DNA of 38,876 bases, taken from positions 1-38,876 of the forward strand of contig DASQNO010000084.1 in the NCBI GenBank assembly GCA_035644935.1. The letters are read 5' to 3'. Positions 33,986 through 38,876 of this stretch are shown here, in pieces. Below the pieces are notes generated by a model. The model had not been told where the DNA came from and searched no databases. It saw nothing but the letters and a program-made list of their open reading frames with translations. The stretch comes from CADCVW01 sp035644935 (GTDB lineage Bacteria > Pseudomonadota > Alphaproteobacteria > Sphingomonadales > Sphingomonadaceae). A program made the position numbers and the translations under genes. The number at the start of each line of letters is the position of its first letter. Position 1 is the first letter of the stretch.

Positions 33986-35536
33986 ATGCTGATCGATCGC
34001 CGCTTGTTTCTCGCCGGGGCCGCCGCCGCCGCCCTTCCCGCGCCCGCCATTCTCCGCGCGCAGACGTTGTGGCGGAACTATCCGTTCAGCCTCGGCATCG
34101 CGTGCGGGGACCCATCGCCCGACGGGTTCGTCATCTGGACCCGCCTCGCGCCCGAGCCGCTGGAGGCGCATGGCGGCATGCCGATGGGGGTTATGCCCGT
34201 CACGTGGGAGGTGGCGTCAGACGAGGCGTTCAAGACCGTCGTCGCCAAGGGCGAAGCGCCGGCGCGGCCGGAACTCGCGCATGCGGTGCACGTCGAAGTC
34301 GCTGGGCTGCAGCCGGGGCGGCCGTACTGGTACCGCTTCGCGCAGGGCGGCGAGCGCAGCATCAGGGGACAGGCGCGCACGTTGCCGGCGGCGGGGAGCC
34401 GGCCCGACGCGCTGCGCTTCGGGGTCGCGGGGTGCCAGAATTACGAGGACGGGCACTTCACCGCGTTCGGCCACATGGCGCGCGAGGACCTGGCGTTCGT
34501 CTACCATTACGGCGACTATATCTACGAATATCGCGGCGACCCGCTGCGGCCCGGAGCCGGCGGGATCTTCCAGCCCGTGCGCCAGCACCAGGGTCAGCTC
34601 CTCTACTCGCTGGACGATTATCGTCGCCGCTACGCCCAGTACAAGATGGACGCCGACCTGCAGCGCGCGCACGCGGCGCATGCGTTCTTCGTGACGTATG
34701 ACGACCACGAGGTGGACAACAACTGGACGCGCGAGGGTGACGGCGAAGGCGCGCCGCCGGAGGTCTTCCGCCTGCGCCGCCAGGCCGCGCTGCAGGCCTG
34801 GTACGAGCATATGCCGGTGCGCCGCACGAGCCTGCCCAACGGCGCGGCGATCCGGGCGTATCGCGGCGCGCGATACGGCGATCTGGTCGACATGAGCTTC
34901 CTCGACACACGCCAGTTCCGCACCGCGCAGCCCTGCGGCGACGGGTTCAAGCCGGTCTGCGCGGAGGTGACCGCGCGCGAGGCGGCGGTGCTGGGCGCCG
35001 AGCAGGAGGCCTGGCTGGGGCGCAACCTGCAGCGGCGGGACGCCAGGTGGAACTGCATCGCGCAGCAGATCATGATGATGTCGCTCGACCGCCGCCGGAC
35101 GCCGGACGAGGCGCCGGCGAAGATCATGAACATGGACAGCTGGGCCGCGTACGAGGTCCCGCGCCAGCGCCTGCTGTCGCGCATGGCGGGCCTCGACAAT
35201 ACGGTGGTGCTGACCGGCGACGAGCATCAGAACTGGACGGGCGTGCTGCACGACGCGCGCGACCGGCCGGTGGCGGTGGAGTTCGTCGCGACGTCGATCT
35301 CGTCCGGCGGCGACGGTCAGGACCAACGCCGAGGCAGCGACACGATCCTGACCCACAATCCACAGTTGAAGTTCGTCAACGACCAGCGCGGCTATCTGAC
35401 CTGCGACGTTTCGCGCGACGAGTGGCGGACCAACTTCATGGTTATGGACCAGGTGCGCGTAGCCGGCGGCAAAATCTCCAAACGCGCCACCGCCGCGACG
35501 GCGCGCGGCGAAACGCCGGCGCTGCGCCTGGCATGA
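33986..35536 (+). CDS. phoD: PhoD-family alkaline phosphatase/phosphodiesterase, Tat-exported
   Basis: PhoD enzymes hydrolyse phosphate mono- and diesters outside the cytoplasm with Ca and Fe. The 516-residue protein starts with a twin-arginine signal (IDRRLFLAGAAAAALPAPAI). It has the PhoD N-domain (YPFSLGIACGDPSPDGFVIW) and metal-ligand motifs GVAGCQNYEDG, FVYHYGDYIYEY, TYDDHEVDNNW and VLTGDEHQNW. The start is the ATG at 33986, which places RR directly ahead of the hydrophobic stretch; an upstream in-frame start would bury it. The stop overlaps the MaoC gene as ATGA. The symbol follows the family; the true substrate is not shown. Confidence 0.92.
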   Translation: MLIDRRLFLAGAAAAALPAPAILRAQTLWRNYPFSLGIACGDPSPDGFVIWTRLAPEPLEAHGGMPMGVMPVTWEVASDEAFKTVVAKGEAPARPELAHAVHVEVAGLQPGRPYWYRFAQGGERSIRGQARTLPAAGSRPDALRFGVAGCQNYEDGHFTAFGHMAREDLAFVYHYGDYIYEYRGDPLRPGAGGIFQPVRQHQGQLLYSLDDYRRRYAQYKMDADLQRAHAAHAFFVTYDDHEVDNNWTREGDGEGAPPEVFRLRRQAALQAWYEHMPVRRTSLPNGAAIRAYRGARYGDLVDMSFLDTRQFRTAQPCGDGFKPVCAEVTAREAAVLGAEQEAWLGRNLQRRDARWNCIAQQIMMMSLDRRRTPDEAPAKIMNMDSWAAYEVPRQRLLSRMAGLDNTVVLTGDEHQNWTGVLHDARDRPVAVEFVATSISSGGDGQDQRRGSDTILTHNPQLKFVNDQRGYLTCDVSRDEWRTNFMVMDQVRVAGGKISKRATAATARGETPALRLA

Positions 35537-35982
35537 TGTACTGGGAGGATGTCGTCGTCGGGGAGGCGGCGGAGATGGGCACATATGTCGTCACGCGCGA
35601 CGAGGTCCTGGAATTCGCGCGCAAATACGACCCGCAGCCGTTCCACCTGTCGGACGAGGCCGCGGCCAAGACGCATTTCGGGCGGATCGCGGCGAGCGGC
35701 TGGCACACGGCGGCGATGACCATGGCGGTGATCGTCCGGCACATGGCGGCGACGGAGCAGGCGGGGCTCGGTTCGCCCGGTATCGATACGCTGCGCTGGC
35801 TGAAGCCGGTCTATCCGGGCGATACGATCTCGGTCGCGAGCCGGGTGGTGGAGGTGACGCCGTCCAGGAGCAAGCCGACCATCGGGTCGGTGCGGTCGGA
35901 CATCGTCGTGAGCAATCAGGACGCGGAGCCGGTGATGAGCTTTACGTCGATTTACCTAATGCAGAGGCGGCCGCCCGGCTGA
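35533..35982 (+). CDS. MaoC-like (R)-specific hydratase, hotdog fold
   Basis: The 149-residue protein is a single hotdog domain of the MaoC type. The hydratase dyad is visible as D33 and H38 in FARKYDPQPFHLSDE. FGRIAASGWHTAAMTM and LRWLKPVYPGDTISVASRVVEV follow in the usual order. Such enzymes hydrate enoyl-CoA or related thioesters; the substrate is unknown. The ATG at 35533 (ATGATG) overlaps the phoD stop, so translation is coupled to an exported phosphatase with no obvious metabolic link. A terminator for the opposite strand lies just after its stop. Confidence 0.87.
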   Translation: MMYWEDVVVGEAAEMGTYVVTRDEVLEFARKYDPQPFHLSDEAAAKTHFGRIAASGWHTAAMTMAVIVRHMAATEQAGLGSPGIDTLRWLKPVYPGDTISVASRVVEVTPSRSKPTIGSVRSDIVVSNQDAEPVMSFTSIYLMQRRPPG

Positions 35983-35989
35983 GCATATG

Positions 35990-36019
35990 AAAAGACCCGC
36001 GACGTCGCCGCCGCGGGTC
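35990..36019 (-). terminator. intrinsic terminator of the GY-rich lipoprotein gene
   Basis: On the minus strand, GACCCGCG and CGCGGGTC (36019-36012 and 36001-35994) form a perfect eight-base stem with a ten-base loop, followed by TTTTC. It lies 23 bases below the stop codon of the lipoprotein gene and just beyond the end of the MaoC gene, where it may also stop transcripts from the other side. Confidence 0.72.
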
Positions 36020-36042
36020 CTTCGTCGTTCGGAGCGTAAGCC

Positions 36043-36720
36043 TTAGTTGCCGCCGCGGGCCCGGCGCTCGGCGCGGTTCTGGCGAACCTGCTCCCGGATC
36101 TCGCGCTGACGAACGCGATCGGCGTTCGGCGCGCGGCCATCGCGCAGGTCCCGACGCAACTCGCGGCGATCCTGGCGACGCTCGCTGCGGAACTCCTGCC
36201 GGTCGTTGCGACGATCCGCGCGGAACTCCTCGCGAGTCACGGTCCCGTTACGAACGTCGCGGCGGTCATCCCGGCGCTCGCGTTCGAACTCGCGGCGGTC
36301 CTGGCGCTGGTCGCGGGTGTAGCGGCGGACGTCACGCAGATCCTCGCGGTCGCGAATGTTGAAGCGATTACGCTCCCAGAAGCGGCGCTGATCGTTGTTG
36401 TAGCCGTAGCGTTGCCCGCGGCGATCGTAGACGTAGACGCCCGTGCCAGGATAAAAGAAGTTGTTGTACCAGCCGTAGGTGGGCGTGTAGCCGTAGCGGC
36501 CGCGGAAGTACGGATCGGCAAAGACGCTATACGCGCTGCTGCCATAGCCGTAGCCATAACCGTCGTCGTAGTAGCCGCCGTCATAATAGCCGTCGTCGTA
36601 CCCGTAGCCGGCGTTGTAGCCGACGGAGACGCCCGTGCCGTAATAGCCGCATGCGCTGAGGCTGAGCGCCGCGCCGATCGCCAGCAGCGGGGTGCGGAAT
36701 GTGTTCAGGATGCGGGACAT
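36043..36720 (-). CDS. lipoprotein with GY-rich and RDE-rich halves, function unknown
   Basis: The 225-residue product has a lipoprotein signal peptide (LLAIGAALSLSA then lipidated C24). Residues 25-62 are a Gly/Tyr/Asp-rich tract of GYDDGYYDGGYYDDGYGYG type. Residues 65-105 form a more ordinary segment (FADPYFRGRYGYTPTYGWYNNFFYPGTGVYVYDRRG). From about 112 the protein is extremely rich in R, D, E and Q with repeated DRRE/DRQEF units, suggesting a long charged helix. It should be anchored at the envelope. I recognise no domain. GGAG lies ten bases before the ATG, directly below a terminator-like hairpin. Confidence 0.75.
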   Translation of the reverse strand: MSRILNTFRTPLLAIGAALSLSACGYYGTGVSVGYNAGYGYDDGYYDGGYYDDGYGYGYGSSAYSVFADPYFRGRYGYTPTYGWYNNFFYPGTGVYVYDRRGQRYGYNNDQRRFWERNRFNIRDREDLRDVRRYTRDQRQDRREFERERRDDRRDVRNGTVTREEFRADRRNDRQEFRSERRQDRRELRRDLRDGRAPNADRVRQREIREQVRQNRAERRARGGN

Positions 36721-36734
36721 GGGCGACTCTCCAC

Positions 36735-36759
36735 AAAAAGCGACTCGTTACAGTCGCTT
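36735..36759 (-). terminator. intrinsic terminator below the petBC genes, abutting the lipoprotein ribosome binding site
   Basis: On the minus strand AAGCGACT and AGTCGCTT (36759-36752 and 36745-36738) form a perfect eight-base stem with a six-base loop, followed by a run of five T ending at 36735. It fits the end of the cytochrome bc1 operon. It is only 15 bases above the lipoprotein ATG and directly adjoins its GGAGAG site, so it also lies in that gene's leader. Confidence 0.72.
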
Positions 36760-36826
36760 GTGATGGGGCAGAACGCTTGAACCGTCAGTGAACCGTTAAC
36801 GGCTGTCCGGAACCGGGACCCCGCGG

Positions 36827-36852
36827 ACTCTCTCCCGCGTGCGGAAGAGAGT
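36827..36852. terminator. stable hairpin directly after petC
   Basis: ACTCTCTCCCGC (36827-36838) and GCGGAAGAGAGT (36841-36852) pair at 11 of 12 positions around two bases. It begins three bases after the petC stop. No T-run follows on the petC strand, so it may protect the mRNA end or pause polymerase rather than end transcription by itself. Confidence 0.5.
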
Positions 36853-36855
36853 TTC

Positions 36856-37746
36856 TCAGGCGAGCGGCCCGACCTTGTCAGGGTCGGAGTAGCTCGTCGT
36901 CTCCTGCCCGCCCTTGCGCTTCCGGTCCGCCCAGATGTTCTTGTAGGCGAAGTAGGCGAGCGTCGTGCCGATCAGCAGGAAGATCAAGGTCGCCCAGCCG
37001 ACGCGATGACGCGTTTCCAGGAACGGCTCCGCGGTCCACACCATGAAGGCCGTGACGTCCTTGGACATCTGGTCGATCGTCGCGGGCGTGCCGTCGGCGT
37101 AAGTGACCTGTCCGTCCGCAACGATCGGCGCGGGCATGGCGAGGTTGAGCGTCGGGAAATAGGGGTTGTAGTAGAGGCCCTTGCCCGGACGCGCGTCTTC
37201 CGGAAGGTTGGCGGGCGGGTTTTGGTAACCGGTGAGCAGCGAATAGATGTACGCCGGTCCGTTCTCGCGCGCCTTGGCCATCAGCGTCAGATCGGGCGGT
37301 ACGGCATTGTTGTTGGCGGCGCGCGCGGCGACTTCGTTCGGGTACGGCGACGGGAACTTGTCGGACGGCAGCGGCGGACGGCCCATCGCCTCGCCCGTGT
37401 CCGGGTTAATCGAAGGCACCTGGATCGCCCAGTCGGAGGCGATCTTCTTCACCTCGGCCTCATTGTAGCCCAGGTCCGCCAGATTGCGGAAAGCGACGTA
37501 GTTCAGGCCGTGGCACGCGGCGCAAACCTCCTTGTAGACCTGAAACCCGCGCTGCAGCTGCTGACGGTCGAACTTGCCGAACGGTCCGTCACTGGTGAAA
37601 GTCACATCCTTCGCCTCCTTGTGGAAGGCGTAGGACGACGGCTTCTCCTGCGGCACGGTGAGGTACGCGTACGCGCCGCTCACCAGCGAGAAGAGCATGA
37701 CGCCGCAGAAGGCGAGCCCGACGAAGAAGGCGGCGATGCGAACCAT
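36856..37746 (-). CDS. petC: cytochrome c1 of the bc1 complex
   Basis: Cytochrome c1 passes electrons from the Rieske protein to soluble cytochrome c. The 296-residue protein has an N-terminal hydrophobic signal (IAAFFVGLAFCGVMLFSLVSGAYA), the haem motif C75-AAC-H79 in YKEVCAACHGLNYVAFRNL, and the Met ligand region in LNLAMPAPIVADGQVTYADG. FMVWTAEPFLETRHRVGW leads into a C-terminal membrane anchor (about 256-272). It is the last gene of the operon, 10 bases after cytochrome b, and two hairpins follow. The symbol follows the petABC naming of alphaproteobacteria. Confidence 0.95.
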   Translation of the reverse strand: MVRIAAFFVGLAFCGVMLFSLVSGAYAYLTVPQEKPSSYAFHKEAKDVTFTSDGPFGKFDRQQLQRGFQVYKEVCAACHGLNYVAFRNLADLGYNEAEVKKIASDWAIQVPSINPDTGEAMGRPPLPSDKFPSPYPNEVAARAANNNAVPPDLTLMAKARENGPAYIYSLLTGYQNPPANLPEDARPGKGLYYNPYFPTLNLAMPAPIVADGQVTYADGTPATIDQMSKDVTAFMVWTAEPFLETRHRVGWATLIFLLIGTTLAYFAYKNIWADRKRKGGQETTSYSDPDKVGPLA

Positions 37747-37756
37747 GATCTTCCTT

Positions 37757-38876
37757 CTAGGCCGTCAGCGGCCGGCCGACATTCGGCGCTTGCGGGGCGG
37801 TGGCGGTGCCCGGAGGCGCGGACATCGCCGCCTCCCCGTGCAGAACGCTTTCCGAAATTGAATGCGGCAGCGGCTTGGTGCGCTCGATCTTGGACACGAT
37901 CGGCAGGATGATCAGCCAGTGCGCGAAGTAGTAGAGCGTCGCGAGCTGCGAGATCATGACATACGGCTCTTCCGCCGGCAGTCCGCCGACCCAGCCGAGC
38001 ACCAGCACGTCGATGCCGAGCACGATCAGGAACCAGCGGTAGGTCGGACGATAGTTCGCCGAGCGCACGGGCGACTTGTCGAGCCAGGGCAGGAAGAAGA
38101 GCAGCAGGATGGCCGCGAACATGGCCAGCACGCCCCACAGCTTGGCGGGCAGGATGAAATCGACGGTGAACGCGCGCAGGATCGCGTAGAACGGCCAGAA
38201 GTACCATTCGGGCACGATGTGTGCCGGCGTCGAAAGCGGGTTGGCGGGGATGTAGTTGTCCGCGTGACCCAAGTAATTCGGCAGGAAGAACAGCATGATC
38301 GAGAACGCGATCAGGAAGATGCCAAGGCCGAACCCGTCCTTGGCCGTGTAATAGGGGTGGAACGGCACCGTGTCCTGCGGACCCTTGACCGACACGCCGG
38401 TAGGGTTGTTCGATCCCGGGATGTGCAGCGCCCAGATGTGCAGGATGATGACGCCCGCGGTGACGAATGGTAGCAGGTAGTGTAGCGAGAAGAAGCGGTT
38501 CAGCGCCGCGTTGTCGGGCGCGAAGCCGCCCAGCAGCCAGGTCTGGATCGTCGTGCCGACCAGCGGAATGGCGCCGAACAGGCCGGTAATGACCTGCGCA
38601 CCCCAATAGCTCATCTGCCCCCAAGGGAGAACATAGCCCATGAACGCGGTGGCCATCATCAGCAGGAAGATAACCAGGCCGAGCAGCCACACCATCTCGC
38701 GCGGGGCCTTGTACGACCCGTAGTAGAGGCCACGGAAGATGTGGATGTAGACCACGATGAAGAAGAAGGACGCGCCGTTGGCGTGCGCGTAGCGCAGGAA
38801 CCAGCCGGCGTTGACGTCGCGCATTATGTGTTCGACCGACTGGAACGCGACCTCGCCATAAGCGGCGTAATGCATG
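37757..38876 (-). CDS. petB: cytochrome b of the bc1 complex, N-terminus beyond the window
   Basis: The visible 372 residues cover most of cytochrome b, the membrane subunit with both quinone sites. Haem-ligand histidines appear in LRYAHANGAS and VVYIHIFRG (helix B) and in LHYLLPFV and ILHIWALHIPG (helix D). MSYWGAQVITGLFGAIP and the Qo-site motif PEWY (IVPEWYFWPFY) are intact. The coding region runs off the end of the window, so roughly the first 50-60 residues and the start codon are missing. The apparent first ATG, in MHYAAYGEVAFQSVEHI, is internal. The Rieske gene should lie further upstream. Confidence 0.96.
   Translation of the reverse strand, partial: MHYAAYGEVAFQSVEHIMRDVNAGWFLRYAHANGASFFFIVVYIHIFRGLYYGSYKAPREMVWLLGLVIFLLMMATAFMGYVLPWGQMSYWGAQVITGLFGAIPLVGTTIQTWLLGGFAPDNAALNRFFSLHYLLPFVTAGVIILHIWALHIPGSNNPTGVSVKGPQDTVPFHPYYTAKDGFGLGIFLIAFSIMLFFLPNYLGHADNYIPANPLSTPAHIVPEWYFWPFYAILRAFTVDFILPAKLWGVLAMFAAILLLFFLPWLDKSPVRSANYRPTYRWFLIVLGIDVLVLGWVGGLPAEEPYVMISQLATLYYFAHWLIILPIVSKIERTKPLPHSISESVLHGEAAMSAPPGTATAPQAPNVGRPLTA

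Overview
The window is a high-G+C chromosomal segment, roughly two thirds G+C by eye, that reads as a Sphingomonas-like alphaproteobacterium. This rests on established gene-order knowledge (glyQ-glyS-ppdK, the rplY/pth/ychF neighbourhood, gcvT-gcvH-gcvPA-gcvPB, petB-petC, and a Caulobacter-type cpa/tad pilus locus) and on palindromic repeats whose translated arms (RPERSRG, STSLGTN, GPGLRRDD) are familiar from sphingomonads. No insertion sequence, transposase, integrase, phage gene or CRISPR array was seen. The genus is an inference.

Layout. 0-1.2 kb: a tRNA-Lys gene with a good promoter, a PAP2 phosphatase right behind it, and a DUF2383 protein facing it. 1.2-6.5 kb (minus strand): a tandem glycine riboswitch followed by gcvT, gcvH, gcvPA and gcvPB, with every junction overlapping by 1-4 bases, and a coupled UPF0585 methyltransferase. 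6.5-9.1 kb: a lipoprotein, ispH, rnhA and a small HTH protein. 9.3-13 kb: a small membrane protein, a membrane-bound hydrolase, a TonB-like protein and an FAD oxidoreductase. 13-20.6 kb: a Tad/Flp pilus operon cpaA-B-C-D-E-tadB-tadC that lacks the expected cpaF ATPase gene, plus a small membrane protein.

20.6-26.7 kb (minus strand): glyQ-glyS-ppdK. glyS is unusually long (832 codons) because three palindromic repeat elements sit inside it without breaking the frame. A fourth element fills the glyQ-glyS gap, and glyS also has a local low-G+C patch. 26.8-30.7 kb: a TraB/GumN lipoprotein, an orphan cytochrome P450, rplY and pth, with a nested repeat between rplY and pth that appears to supply the pth ribosome binding site. 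30.7-36 kb: two VOC proteins, a serine hydrolase, ychF behind a two-hairpin leader ending in six T, a PhoD phosphatase and a MaoC-like protein. 36-38.9 kb (minus strand): a GY-rich/RDE-rich lipoprotein, then cytochrome c1 and cytochrome b of the bc1 complex, the latter cut by the window edge.

How the genes work together. The gcv genes form the complete glycine-specific cleavage set, under direct glycine control. glyQS consumes glycine for translation, and ppdK sits behind it. The pilus genes give a secretin, a lipoprotein pilotin, a CpaE localisation protein and two inner-membrane platform proteins. No pilin, TadE/TadG or motor ATPase is encoded here. The least explained parts of the window are the repeat-laden glyS, the ychF leader, the missing cpaF and several short inverted repeats next to start codons.
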